From Candidatus Peregrinibacteria bacterium (GTDB lineage Bacteria; Patescibacteriota; Gracilibacteria; UBA1369; JACRIC01), in the NCBI GenBank assembly GCA_016188705.1, contig JACPHH010000023.1, forward strand, positions 25,961 through 83,038: DNA of 57,078 bases. Direction: 5' to 3'. The notes under the pieces are model-generated. The model had not been told where the DNA came from and did no database searches. It saw only the letters and a list, made by a program, of their open reading frames with translations. Positions 32,900 to 42,550 of this stretch are shown in pieces. Made by a program: the position numbers and the translations under genes. The first letter of the stretch is position 1; the number at the start of each line of letters is the position of its first letter.

Positions 32900-34444
32900 A
32901 TGACTCAACCTGACCTATTAGATTTAGTACAACAGAGAGGAGTGGAAGGTTTTCTTGAATTTGTAGAACAGAGTGAACATGCCCACCTTAGTGCCAAAAT
33001 AGGAGGCACTGGCATGACAAATGTCATGGAGGAAAGAGCGGCTTCTCAAGTATTACAAGGTATCGATGATTTACGATCAAAATTTCATGGAAAATTGGTA
33101 TTGATAGTATCGGCCGCAGGTAAAATTTATGGAAGCGAACAAAAAATTACTGATCGCCTTATTGCAGCGCTTAAAGCTTTTCACAATGGCGATAAAGATG
33201 AAGGAGAAAGGATTATTCAATCATTGAAAGAGGATCATCTGAAAATGATAGGTGAGGGTATTCAAAGCGACCGACAGGAGGCAGTAATCAACGTTGTTGA
33301 AAATCATTTTTTATCGATACAAAATGACCTCGCGGACATCTCTCAAAGGGTTCCCGCATATATTTTAGATAGAGTGGCTGGAATAGGAGAAGAATTAGCT
33401 TCAATTATTTTAGCCGCGATGTTGAACGGTATACATCTATCGACTCAAAATAATTCTGTTCAAGAATCTACTGATGAGACTTCTAAAAATTTTGCGTTTA
33501 TAATTCGTGAATTTTCTCAAATGATACAAACGACAATTCAACAAAGTGATTCCACTCTTAATATTGTTCCTGGCTTCCCTGGATTTATTGATCCAAGCGG
33601 AACTATATCAGAAACAGGAAGGGGTTATTCCGATTTTACAACGATCATGGCAACACCAGAAAAAGGATTTGTTATTTTGTTAAAACAATCTGGTGCTGTT
33701 TTACAAATGAATCCAAAATTTTTGCCTGAAGGCTATGATATTCGTAAAATGACAATTATGCCTATCAGACAAGCAGTGCGGATGACAAACCTTATTGGAG
33801 ATCAAATTCAAGTTATCCATCCGATGGCCTTGGCTGAAGCTCAAAAAAAGAAATTAACATTAATTGTTACTGATGAAAAAAATCCCTTTTCTGGTGGCGG
33901 CACTCTTATTTTACCTGATGATATATACGATGCCTATCAAGCTGATGGGAAAAATCTGGAGCCAATACCGATGATGGGTGTTGCGGAAAATGCTTATAGA
34001 TTAACAATATTTTTTGATAGCCCCATAAGCGAAATGAGAAAATCGAGAGCTATTTCTGAATTAGAACAGCGATTAGCAAATTCTGGAGTAAAAGTAGCTT
34101 ATAAGGATTTTACAACATGTGATGACGATGGAAAAGAAACTCTATCCCTTATAGTGGCTGGGATGGATTCAAAAAACGATAGTCTTTCCAAAAAAATAGG
34201 CGACATAATGAAAATAGAAAAAGGTGAACTTTCATATATTTTAGGTATTTCTGGCGTTGGTCGCGCGGGCAGTTTAATTGCGGACGAATCAAAAATATTG
34301 AATACATTGCAAGGTGCTCGTTGTTTTCACCGCAGTGTTTCAGAAAAATTAACTTCTTTAGGAATACTCGTTCCTCAAGATAATGAAAGCGAGAGAGAGC
34401 AAAAACTTGAAAGTGTCATGCGAATTATAAACAGTGAGCGATGA
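32900..34444 (+). CDS. Divergent aspartokinase-like amino-acid-kinase family protein
   Basis: Aspartokinase phosphorylates aspartate at the head of lysine, threonine and methionine synthesis. The layout fits: SAKIGGTGMTN in place of KFGGTSV, LVLIVSAAGK, PGFIDPSGTISETGRGYSDFT, MTNLIGDQIQVIHPMALAEA, GGGTLI, then two ACT-like regions (AYRLTIFFDSPI; LSYILGISGVGRAGSLI). But the usual kDVDGvyTaDPR segment reads LLKQSGAVLQMNPK, and the N-terminal glycine loop is altered. So catalysis is doubtful; a regulatory role is possible. The start at 32900 rests on promoter position. No other lysine or threonine gene is near. Confidence 0.75.
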   Translation: MTQPDLLDLVQQRGVEGFLEFVEQSEHAHLSAKIGGTGMTNVMEERAASQVLQGIDDLRSKFHGKLVLIVSAAGKIYGSEQKITDRLIAALKAFHNGDKDEGERIIQSLKEDHLKMIGEGIQSDRQEAVINVVENHFLSIQNDLADISQRVPAYILDRVAGIGEELASIILAAMLNGIHLSTQNNSVQESTDETSKNFAFIIREFSQMIQTTIQQSDSTLNIVPGFPGFIDPSGTISETGRGYSDFTTIMATPEKGFVILLKQSGAVLQMNPKFLPEGYDIRKMTIMPIRQAVRMTNLIGDQIQVIHPMALAEAQKKKLTLIVTDEKNPFSGGGTLILPDDIYDAYQADGKNLEPIPMMGVAENAYRLTIFFDSPISEMRKSRAISELEQRLANSGVKVAYKDFTTCDDDGKETLSLIVAGMDSKNDSLSKKIGDIMKIEKGELSYILGISGVGRAGSLIADESKILNTLQGARCFHRSVSEKLTSLGILVPQDNESEREQKLESVMRIINSER

Positions 34445-34455
34445 TGCTTTTTTAG

Positions 34456-34723
34456 AAGAAGAGGGCGGAGACAACAGGAATTCACACAAAACCCCATTTC
34501 TACTGCAATTTTAAATTTTTGGCTTCAAATTGTTCAGAGCTCGTCAACGTATCTTATTTGATACGCCTTCCTCGTTCTTCACAATTTTCGCTCAAAAATT
34601 TAAAATTTCGTTACGAAAGCGAGTTTTGTGTGAGTTCCTGCTATTTGAGCGCATAGCGAAGCGTAGCGAAAATGGAGTCTCCGCCCTCTTTTATTTGAAT
34701 AAAAAGCAAGGCAGTGGGCAAAT
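34456..34723. repeat. Nested repeat: family C element split by a family B element
   Basis: The outer part is family C: AGAGGGCGGAGAC at left, and GAGCGCATAGCGAAGCGTAG, GGAGTCTCCGCCCTCTTTTA and GGCAGTGGGC at right. Between them sits a B-type unit bounded by AATTCACACAAAACCCCATT and GTTTTGTGTGAGTTCCTG, with CTACTGCAATTTTAAATTTT inside. No gene is supported. Confidence 0.65.
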
Positions 34724-34736
34724 ACATATTTCGTTA

Positions 34737-34764
34737 TTGACCTTGCCTTGATTTTAGGTATAAA
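34737..34764 (+). promoter_or_regulatory. Predicted promoter of uppP
   Basis: TTGACC at 34737-34742, 16-base spacer, TATAAA at 34759-34764; the ATG of uppP follows 60 bases later. Confidence 0.45.
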
Positions 34765-34823
34765 TTTATTTCAGGCATGAAAATGTGGGATAAGGAAAAT
34801 TTCGGACTGCTAAAATTTTTTTT

Positions 34824-35633
34824 ATGAGTTTTTTTCAATCAGTTTTTCTCGGCATTTTGCAGGGCATTACGGAATTTCTTCCGATCTCGTCTTCGGGGCA
34901 TCTTATTTTGGTCGAACATTGGATGGGCCTCAAGGTTGATGAACTGAAAAGTTTTGATGTCGCTTTGCACATGGGAACGCTTTTGGCCATACTTCTCTAT
35001 TTTTGGAAGGATTTTTATGGCATCCTTATGAGTCTTTTGGGTAAAAAAATTCGCAGCCTCGATATGCCGTTCGCGGAGTCGATTTCATTGTATCGTCGGC
35101 TTTTTATTTTTATTGTCATTGGCACGATTCCCGCGATTGTAGCAGGAGTGTTTTTTGGCGATACCATCGACGCTGTTTTTCGCAATAATACAAAGGCTGT
35201 GGCGCTGATGCTTTTTCTCGTTGCTCTTCTCTTTTTTCTTGCTGAACGCCACCCACGGGAAAAGAAAAAAACGAAAGTTGGCTTGAAAGAGGCCATTCTT
35301 ACAGGCATCGCTCAATCATTCGCCCTTATTCCAGGTGTTTCCCGTTCTGGAGCCACGATTACGGCAGGGCTTTTTCAGGGATTGAATCGCGAAGAAGCCG
35401 CGCGTTTTTCTTTTCTTTTAGGCGCTCCCGCTATTTTTGGCGCAGGTGTCTGGACTCTTTCGTCTGGAGTCGTCAGTGACACAGATTTTTCTTTATTTTT
35501 TGGCGGTTTTATTTCCGCGGCTATTTCAGGCATTTTGGTGATTCACTTTCTCATGAATTTTCTTAAAAATCACGGCCTTTCCGTTTTTGCCTGGTATCGC
35601 ATTGCGTTGAGCATTGTTGTTTTCATGTTGTAA
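34824..35633 (+). CDS. uppP: Undecaprenyl-diphosphatase UppP/BacA
   Basis: Recycles the C55 lipid carrier for peptidoglycan and surface polysaccharide synthesis. 269 aa with the family motifs LGILQGITEFLPISSSGHL at the N-terminus and IPGVSRSGATITAGLFQGL in the second half, plus about seven to eight membrane helices. The start MSFFQSVFLG is normal. It is followed by repeat family D and then the RSH fusion gene. Confidence 0.96.
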   Translation: MSFFQSVFLGILQGITEFLPISSSGHLILVEHWMGLKVDELKSFDVALHMGTLLAILLYFWKDFYGILMSLLGKKIRSLDMPFAESISLYRRLFIFIVIGTIPAIVAGVFFGDTIDAVFRNNTKAVALMLFLVALLFFLAERHPREKKKTKVGLKEAILTGIAQSFALIPGVSRSGATITAGLFQGLNREEAARFSFLLGAPAIFGAGVWTLSSGVVSDTDFSLFFGGFISAAISGILVIHFLMNFLKNHGLSVFAWYRIALSIVVFML

Positions 35634-35828
35634 TTTTTGGGTCATACGCTTTTTCCTTTGAAAAAAAGTACATATCGCTGGGAGACGGAGGCTCGTCGCT
35701 CGGATACTCGGCTGGATCAAAAAGGACGAAAATTCGCTAAAAATGCTATCGGCTACGCATTTTTTAACGCTCATTTTCGCCTCTTTTTGAAAACCAGCCT
35801 GCGTAACTCGCTCCGAACCCCCGCCTGG
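35634..35828. repeat. Family D repeat copy 1
   Basis: Bases 35634-35780 match 47647-47793 apart from a few substitutions. The frame from TTGAAAAAAAGTACATAT reads KKSTYRWETEARRSDTRLD, resembling the N-terminus of the ligase at 53341. The right part ends CCCCCGCCTGG, a partial inverse of CTGGGAGACGGAGG at the left. Confidence 0.75.
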
Positions 35829-35871
35829 ATTAACATGGTTATAATTCTTGCTTGGCATAGCGATTATCAAC

Positions 35872-38679
35872 ATGATGCAGTCAGCTCATTCCGTCATGAA
35901 AAAAATTGAGCAGTACGCTCAAGCGCGTCAAATGAACCTTGAAAAGGTAAAATTGGCCTGTAAATGGGCCGTGCGTCTTCACGATGGACAAAAAAGAAAA
36001 AGTGGTGATCCTTTTGTGATTCATCCTCTGATGGTGGCATATTACGCGTCAAGACTGAATGCTGATGAAGACTCCATTATTGCCTCTATTTTGCATGATA
36101 CCGTGGAAGATACCTCGGTTACGCTCAAGGAAATAGAGGAAACATTCGGCAAAGAAATTGCCATGCTTATTGACGGTCTGACAAAACTTTCAAAGGAAAA
36201 ATTTCAAAACGAAAAAACACTGGACAGCAGAATTGAAACGATTCGAAAATGGTTTCTCGCTCTGCAAAAAGATGTGCGAATCGCCGTCATACGGCTTGTT
36301 GACAGGCTCCATAATATGGAAACTCTTTTTGCCCACGAAAAACCGGAAAAAAGGAAGAGAATTTCCAAACAGACCATGGATGTCTATGCCAAAATAGCGG
36401 AAAAACTTTGCATTCATGATCTTTCGAATGATTTGGGAAGTTTGGCGGTACAGTACTACGATCCTGAATGTTTTGAAAATATCAGAAAATTATGCAATGG
36501 GTACAATCAAGACGCGCAAAAAATTTTAAAAGAACTCAAGAGTGAATTGCATGATCGGGACCAGCAAAAAAAAATCGATCATATTGAGTATGAATCTCCT
36601 TCGGTGCTCGCAATGCATGAGCTGCATGTTTGCGAAGCGCCGGAAATTTCGATCAATATGCCACTCTCATTTTCCATTATTACGAAAACGAAAGAAGATT
36701 GCTATGGGCTTCTGTACCTTATTCACAGCATGTACCGTCCCGCGCCGAATAAAGTTAAGGATTATATCACCAATCCAGCGGCAAATGGCTACCATGGATT
36801 GCATACTGAGGTTATTTTAAAGGATGGCCGTCACATGAAATTAAAAATAAGAACGCACGAAATGCAGGATTATTATCGTTATGGCATTACGCTCAGCTGC
36901 TTTTCAAAAAATAAGGAAAAAATGATGGAGTTTGACTGGCTAAAATCCATTGAACACGTGACAAAAGAAAGTACCAGTGAAGCTTTTTTTGATCAATTGA
37001 GTCACGATATTCTCTCTTCATCCATCGTCGTGCATACCGACCAAAACAGGGATCTCATTCTTCCCGCGAATTCAACGGGCCTTGACGCGGCTTTTTATGG
37101 TTTTGGGTCGAAAGCATTGAGGTTGAAAAAAATCAAAATCAATGGTGTCGTGATGCCAATTTTTAGACACCTTCACCACAACGATACTATTTATTTTGAA
37201 TGCGCCAGAGAGTTTCAGCTGAAATATGAATGGCTGGAATATGTTGATACCGCGCTTGGAGCGTCGTTTGTGAGAAGCGGTTTGCAAAAAATAAATGAAG
37301 AAAAGCGTATCGATCAAGGGAAAAAAATACTTATGGATGTTTTGAAGCATCACGGAAAAGGATTTATTGAAGAAATCAGGCAGAAGGAGTTGCAAATTTT
37401 TTTTGATAAATGCCATATTGCCAATATAAACGATATGTATAAGATGATTGCTTCAGGAAATCTCGATCCCGAACAAATCGTAGCCATGATCGATCACTCG
37501 GATCAAAAGAACGGCATGGAAAAAAGCAGAGAAATGGTATTGAAAATTGACCTTGCCATGGAGTCGGAAGAACCGAAAATTTTTGAAATACTAAAAATAC
37601 TCAATATTAAAATAAAAAAATATCAATTTTTAATAACAAAAAATAAAAAACGAGTTCAAGCTTTAGTATTACTGAAAGAAAAACAGCAAAAAATGCTGGA
37701 ACATTATCTAAAAAAACAAATTCAGACGAACTCCATTCAATTAGTTTTTAAGTATGAAAAGTATTCAATCGCACTCATGGTAGTATGCATTCTCATTTTT
37801 TGGGGCTTGGAACCTGTTCTTGCTTCATATATTTATTCCAAAACTTCCATACAACCGCTCGAACTTATTTTTATTCGTTTTTGGGTTATTCTCATACCCA
37901 TGCTTCCATGGATGATTTTTAATTTTTTCAATCGAAAAAATACACTCGTTCCAATTGGAAATCCTTATCTTATTCTTTCATCATTCTTTCTCATAGGCAT
38001 GCTTTTTTTTCGATATAAAGGTCTTCAAATAACGACACCTTCTTCTTATAGCGTTCTCCATCGAGATCATGTACTCATAAGCAGTCTATTCACCATTCCT
38101 ATTGCGGCATTTTTCAAAAGAAAAAATATCACCATGATTCTTGTAGCAATTATTATTTTTTCGAATGCCTTAATACTAGGGTTAATACCGAATTGGTCAC
38201 TACAGGGGAAATTTTTTTCCATACTCGCAACCATATTTTTCTCATTTTTTACACTTCAGAGCAATATGTTTTTAAGAAAGTATGAGGTTAAGTCCCGTTA
38301 CTATCAGTTCATCACTATTATTTATTTTTATTGTGCGTTGATTATTACAATTTTTGCTCCAATGCCTTTTGATCGCATTTTTTTTCTCATGAAAAGTCAG
38401 GCGCTTCCAATCATTTTTTTAAGCGTGTCAGTATTTGTGCCTTATATTCTCTGGCATCATTTGATTTTGAAATATGAAGAACAAAATTATACGAGAATTT
38501 CCTTTGCCCTTACATGGATCGCAACAGTCGTCGCAGAGTATTTTTTATTAGGAAATAGCATCAATCCAATCATTATTCTAGCAGGAACAGGGATGTCAGT
38601 AGCCATTTATCTCATGACACGAATTCAGAAAGAGGAAGTATCAGCAAACAAAAGAGAAATAATGGGAAATGAAGATTAA
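35872..38679 (+). CDS. RelA/SpoT homologue fused to an EamA-type ten-helix membrane domain
   Basis: 935 aa. The HD hydrolase domain is intact (RLHDGQKRKSGDPFVIHP, ILHDTVEDT, MLIDGLTKL, RLVDRLHNMETL). The synthetase-like domain keeps KVKDYITNPAANGYHGLHTE and KIRTHEMQ, but the catalytic Glu of ExQIRT is Lys, and the Asp before the first core strand is missing. A TGS-like domain follows (LILPANSTGLDAAFYGFGSK). Instead of ACT/RRM domains the last 300 residues are two EamA repeats of five helices (CILIFWGLEPVLASYIYSK; FFRYKGLQITTPSSYSVLH). So this is probably a membrane-tethered ppGpp hydrolase or sensor. TATAAT at 35840-35845 supports the ATG at 35872 over a TTG at 35848. Confidence 0.9.
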   Translation: MMQSAHSVMKKIEQYAQARQMNLEKVKLACKWAVRLHDGQKRKSGDPFVIHPLMVAYYASRLNADEDSIIASILHDTVEDTSVTLKEIEETFGKEIAMLIDGLTKLSKEKFQNEKTLDSRIETIRKWFLALQKDVRIAVIRLVDRLHNMETLFAHEKPEKRKRISKQTMDVYAKIAEKLCIHDLSNDLGSLAVQYYDPECFENIRKLCNGYNQDAQKILKELKSELHDRDQQKKIDHIEYESPSVLAMHELHVCEAPEISINMPLSFSIITKTKEDCYGLLYLIHSMYRPAPNKVKDYITNPAANGYHGLHTEVILKDGRHMKLKIRTHEMQDYYRYGITLSCFSKNKEKMMEFDWLKSIEHVTKESTSEAFFDQLSHDILSSSIVVHTDQNRDLILPANSTGLDAAFYGFGSKALRLKKIKINGVVMPIFRHLHHNDTIYFECAREFQLKYEWLEYVDTALGASFVRSGLQKINEEKRIDQGKKILMDVLKHHGKGFIEEIRQKELQIFFDKCHIANINDMYKMIASGNLDPEQIVAMIDHSDQKNGMEKSREMVLKIDLAMESEEPKIFEILKILNIKIKKYQFLITKNKKRVQALVLLKEKQQKMLEHYLKKQIQTNSIQLVFKYEKYSIALMVVCILIFWGLEPVLASYIYSKTSIQPLELIFIRFWVILIPMLPWMIFNFFNRKNTLVPIGNPYLILSSFFLIGMLFFRYKGLQITTPSSYSVLHRDHVLISSLFTIPIAAFFKRKNITMILVAIIIFSNALILGLIPNWSLQGKFFSILATIFFSFFTLQSNMFLRKYEVKSRYYQFITIIYFYCALIITIFAPMPFDRIFFLMKSQALPIIFLSVSVFVPYILWHHLILKYEEQNYTRISFALTWIATVVAEYFLLGNSINPIIILAGTGMSVAIYLMTRIQKEEVSANKREIMGNED

Positions 38680-38690
38680 ATTATCGATAT

Positions 38691-40049
38691 TTATGTGTCT
38701 AAAATGTCAGAGGAATTAAAGAGTTTCAATATATTTGCCTTATTTAAGCGTCTAAGCATACTAGGCAAGCAAGTACTTAAATCGACGACAAAATATTCAG
38801 TTCGAAGATTTAAAGAAAGATTTTCAGCAGCGGAACGTAAAACGGCATTTCTATCTTCCCCCTTTTTTAGAATAATAGGAAATCTTTCAAAGGAAACTCG
38901 CATCTTTAGTTCCTTTAAAGTTTCTACAATTGCATCGACAATTTCAGCTCTATCAAAATGACTAGCAGTAACCATGTCGGCGACGCGAACATGTGTATCT
39001 CGATAGCCCAAAGGAACCGCTTCTTTATTAAGTTCCAAGCTCGGTTTATTTTCAACATTATTCGGAAATTGATACATCGGATTATAACAGCCAGAAGAGT
39101 CAAACATAGAAAGGCCTGTAAGATTTGCAATCCAAAGAAGCATATATTTTTTACCCAAAATTTCATGATAAAAAGCATAGGTTAAAGCTTTCTCTAGCTT
39201 ACCTAATCCTTTACCTCTCAATTTTTCCTCTCCATCCATTTGTTTTACAAAAACAGAAACACTATAGGCCAAATCACCGACGTTGAGAGCTTCTAAAACT
39301 TTTTGCATCATTGCTCGCTCTTGTTTTTCGATATCAGGATGAAATTGCATGGTATTTAAAATATTAAAACATGAATCACCTAAAGCCACAAGTTCTGAGG
39401 GATAAGGTTGCGCTTCGATGGATGATGTAAGTCGACTGGTACAAATATAACCCGCTAAAATATTTGATGAAGTGTCCCGGCGAGCGATCACAAAAATCGG
39501 ATGATCAAAAAGTTTTTCTAAATCTTTTTTTGCAAAACATCCCTGAGCAAGCATTCCATATTTCCTTATATGTTCGGATCCATATTCTTCACTTGAACCT
39601 TCCTCAAGCAAAAATTCTTGTAAAAGATGGATAATATCAAGATGAGACAATACAACACTGTTTCTTAATTTACTCAATTGGTCAATTTCGAAAAGCTTAG
39701 AAGGATTTAAAACTGCCACCTTATACTTTCCTTCATTAGAGAGCGCTTGAAGCAAATCATTAAAATATGGACTTGATTCGCAATCTAAATTCAAAGAATT
39801 AATAAGGTTTTCATATTTCATACGAGAATCAGGATCTGTCGCAATGAAACTTGAGTTCTTTATTATTTGAATAGAGCTCCTTTGAAAAATAGCATGAATA
39901 AACAATCGAATCGCTTCGATGCCAGTAGAAACATCTGAAAAAACATCACCACTTTCTGTTCTAGACAAAGGCATTTCACTCGGAAAATTACTTCCTCTTG
40001 AAGGCTTATAAATGACACTGCTGTCTAAGTTAGGTTTTTTTAAATTCAA
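38691..40049 (-). CDS. Unknown protein with GNAT-like segment
   Basis: 452 aa. The centre resembles a GNAT N-acetyltransferase: FVIARRDTSSNILAGYICTS, a region of strands, the acetyl-CoA loop-like LRGKGLGKLEKALTYAF, and YMLLWIANLTGLSMFDSSG. The first 190 and last 100 residues are unassigned. The longest frame starts with TTG at 40049, but TATAAT on the minus strand at 40057-40052 would place transcription after it; ATG 39974 (MPLSRTESGD) may be the real start. Convergent with the RSH fusion gene, 11 bases apart. The substrate cannot be guessed. Confidence 0.55.
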   Translation of the reverse strand: MNLKKPNLDSSVIYKPSRGSNFPSEMPLSRTESGDVFSDVSTGIEAIRLFIHAIFQRSSIQIIKNSSFIATDPDSRMKYENLINSLNLDCESSPYFNDLLQALSNEGKYKVAVLNPSKLFEIDQLSKLRNSVVLSHLDIIHLLQEFLLEEGSSEEYGSEHIRKYGMLAQGCFAKKDLEKLFDHPIFVIARRDTSSNILAGYICTSRLTSSIEAQPYPSELVALGDSCFNILNTMQFHPDIEKQERAMMQKVLEALNVGDLAYSVSVFVKQMDGEEKLRGKGLGKLEKALTYAFYHEILGKKYMLLWIANLTGLSMFDSSGCYNPMYQFPNNVENKPSLELNKEAVPLGYRDTHVRVADMVTASHFDRAEIVDAIVETLKELKMRVSFERFPIILKKGEDRNAVLRSAAENLSLNLRTEYFVVDLSTCLPSMLRRLNKANILKLFNSSDILDT

Positions 40050-40326
40050 TGATTATATAAAAAGAATAAAAAACATTTTATATTTTTAAACTTTTTCCAA
40101 AAACAGCATTAAGTAAATATGAATTAACAGAAATTAATAAAAAAGCAAATACAATATATATTTTTCATCTAAAATTATATATTGTAAAGCCCCTCTTGTG
40201 TTATAAAAATAACTATAGCACAATACTTATGAAATTTTTCTAAAGAAATTATAAAAAATTTGCAGCTAAAATGCGCGGATCGCAGTGGAATATATTTATA
40301 GATAGGTTCTCAATTTACCTGTATAC
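40050..40326. other. AT-rich divergent promoter region
   Basis: About 280 bases between the divergent GNAT-like gene and mutL. Very AT-rich, with TATAAT on the minus strand at 40057-40052. I find no repeat of families A to D and no small gene. Confidence 0.45.
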
Positions 40327-42210
40327 ATGTCTCTTATTAAAATTCTTCCGAATCATCTTATCAATCAAATCGCCGCAGGAGAAGTGGTGGAACGGCCGGC
40401 TTCCGTGGTAAAAGAACTTGTAGAAAATTCTATTGACGCCGACGCGAATTATATTGAAATCAATTGTAAAAATGCTGGAAAAGAGGAAATTCAGATAATC
40501 GACAATGGCAAAGGAATGAGCAGAGAAGATGCCTTGCTGGCATTCAAATCCCACTCCACCAGCAAAATCCAAAGCATGGAAGATTTAACTCGAATCAAAA
40601 CCATGGGATTCCGCGGCGAAGCTCTTGCGAGCATATCGGCAGTGAGCAAAATAATCCTCGAAACGCGCACGAATCAGAGCGAAACGGGAACAAGAATACA
40701 GCTCATGGGAGAATCTACTCAGGAAACGAGTGAATGTGGCACGGCGCCAGGAACTTCAATAACGGCGCGGGACCTTTTTTTTAATACTCCGGCGCGAAAA
40801 AAATACCTTAAAAGCGATACAACTGAATTTCATCATATTACAGGAACAGTAACCGAGATAGCTCTCAGTTTTCCGCAGATTCATTTTAGATTTTCACATA
40901 ATGGCCGCGTGGTATTCGAAGCCCCTCGGAGCGACGCGATCCTTGATCGCATCAGAATCCTCATGGGCAAGGATATTTCCGATCATCTTATTCCCATTTT
41001 TTTTGGAGGAAAGGAATTTTCCATTGAAGGATTTGTTGGAAAACCGGAAATCGCGAGAAATTCGCGGACGAATAATCAATATCTTTTTGTCAATAGCCGT
41101 TCCATTCGCAATAATGCTCTGGCTTACGCAGTGAGCGAGGGATTCCATTCTCTGCTTCCTCGTGGAAAGTATCCTGTATTTTTCCTCTATCTCACGATTG
41201 ATCCGGAAAAAATTGACGTTAATGTCCATCCGCGCAAACTTGAAGTACGTTTTCAAAATCAGGAAGAAATTTTTTCCATAGTAAAAAGGGCTACGAAAAC
41301 AAGCCTAGAAAAACACGTGCTTTCTCCAAAAATCATGTTCTCCGAGAAAAATTCCGCTAAACAAAATATGCATTCCAGCGAAATTTTAGAAACAATACCG
41401 AACGCGGAAATGCCAAAAGAAAATGAATATTGTAATCTGCCAAAGAGTCAACACGATACTTTATCAAGGAGTAAACAAGGCACTTTTTCAAGAAGCGAGC
41501 ATGGAAAATATACTCAACAGAACGCTTCCGTCGCTGAAGCTCTTGCCTTCACTGAAAATTTTGTCAAAGAAACCTTAAAAATAGAAAAAAGGCTCAAAGT
41601 AGAGCAGCAAAGCCTTACAAGAGATGAATCGTTGACTCCAATCGCTCAAGTGGCGGCAAGTTATATTATCGCAAGGGAACATCAGGGCATCGTCATTATT
41701 GATCAGCATGCGGCTCATGAAAGATACATGTACGAAAAATTCATGAAAATTCTGGAAAAAAAAGAAAATGAAAAAATTGTATCGCAGCCACTCCTGGTAC
41801 CGTTTACTATCGAACTCGGTCATCGTGAAATTCAAATTCTCGAAGAAAATCGCGACGTACTTGAAAAACTTGGTTTTGAGATGGAATATTTCGCAGGGAA
41901 TCGCCTGAACGTGAACGCAATTCCTGCTTGCCTCAATGAAGAAAATCTCAAAGAGGTTCTTATGGGAGTAATCGGCGATCTTATGAAGCATGACGCAGGA
42001 AAAAGCGTGAGAGAGAAGCGGGAAAAAGTTCTAACGTCAATGGCTTGCAAGAGCGCCATTAAATTTGGGCGAACGCTTTCTCACGACGAGCAAGCAGCGC
42101 TTATTCATGATCTCGAAAAGCTTGACCAAAAATATACCTGTCCACATGGCCGTCCAACCATGATTCGTCTGAGTTTCGACGAACTCGAAAAGAGATTTGG
42201 AAGAAAATAG
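40327..42210 (+). CDS. mutL: DNA mismatch repair protein MutL
   Basis: 627 aa. The GHKL ATPase is complete: QIAAGEVVERPASVVKELVE with the Asn/Asp core, IDNGKGM, FKSHSTSKI, MGFRGEALASISAVS. The C-terminal domain carries DQHAAHERYMYE, matching the DQHA(x)2E(x)4E metal site of nicking MutL proteins, plus ACKSAIKFG and CPHGRPTMIRLS. So it is an endonuclease-type MutL. A low-complexity linker with NMHSSEIL and SRSKQGTFSRSEHG joins the two halves. mutS is not in the window. Confidence 0.97.
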   Translation: MSLIKILPNHLINQIAAGEVVERPASVVKELVENSIDADANYIEINCKNAGKEEIQIIDNGKGMSREDALLAFKSHSTSKIQSMEDLTRIKTMGFRGEALASISAVSKIILETRTNQSETGTRIQLMGESTQETSECGTAPGTSITARDLFFNTPARKKYLKSDTTEFHHITGTVTEIALSFPQIHFRFSHNGRVVFEAPRSDAILDRIRILMGKDISDHLIPIFFGGKEFSIEGFVGKPEIARNSRTNNQYLFVNSRSIRNNALAYAVSEGFHSLLPRGKYPVFFLYLTIDPEKIDVNVHPRKLEVRFQNQEEIFSIVKRATKTSLEKHVLSPKIMFSEKNSAKQNMHSSEILETIPNAEMPKENEYCNLPKSQHDTLSRSKQGTFSRSEHGKYTQQNASVAEALAFTENFVKETLKIEKRLKVEQQSLTRDESLTPIAQVAASYIIAREHQGIVIIDQHAAHERYMYEKFMKILEKKENEKIVSQPLLVPFTIELGHREIQILEENRDVLEKLGFEMEYFAGNRLNVNAIPACLNEENLKEVLMGVIGDLMKHDAGKSVREKREKVLTSMACKSAIKFGRTLSHDEQAALIHDLEKLDQKYTCPHGRPTMIRLSFDELEKRFGRK

Positions 42211-42298
42211 ACTGGTTCGTATTAAGTCCTCATAATTCGATAGTTTCTGGTAATAGAAAAAAGGGGATAATGGAAAAAAGCATGAATAAAACGAAATA

Positions 42299-42550
42299 CT
42301 AATGGTAGTGATTCGTAATTTTGAAAATTTCAATCGACCTATCCTTGTGTATATAAAAAAGAGCTCTATATTTTTTATCAATACGAAAACTATAAATGAG
42401 ATGTTCTTTAGGAATTAAAAGTTCAGTATTGAGTGAAGGATGACGGGGATTTTCTGAAAAAAGCCTGCGCGCTTTAAGCCATTTTTTATCAATATCATGC
42501 TTTTTGATATATCGTTCAATGTCTTTACGAAGAGGATGAATAAAAATCAC
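42299..42550 (-). CDS. RelE/ParE-superfamily toxin
   Basis: 83 aa. The N-terminus MIFIHPLRKDIERYI and the segments FSENPRHPSLNTELL, HLIYSFRIDKKYRALFYI and IEIFKITNHYH fit the compact ParE/RelE-like toxin fold, with a His-Tyr-His end similar to YoeB-like proteins. The start is GTG at 42550, in a GTGA overlap with the antitoxin stop. The exact subfamily is uncertain. Confidence 0.75.
   Translation of the reverse strand: MIFIHPLRKDIERYIKKHDIDKKWLKARRLFSENPRHPSLNTELLIPKEHLIYSFRIDKKYRALFYIHKDRSIEIFKITNHYH

Noticed and set aside
35637-35909. 90-aa frame between uppP and the RSH fusion
   Set aside because: Family D translation that runs into the RSH gene in another frame.
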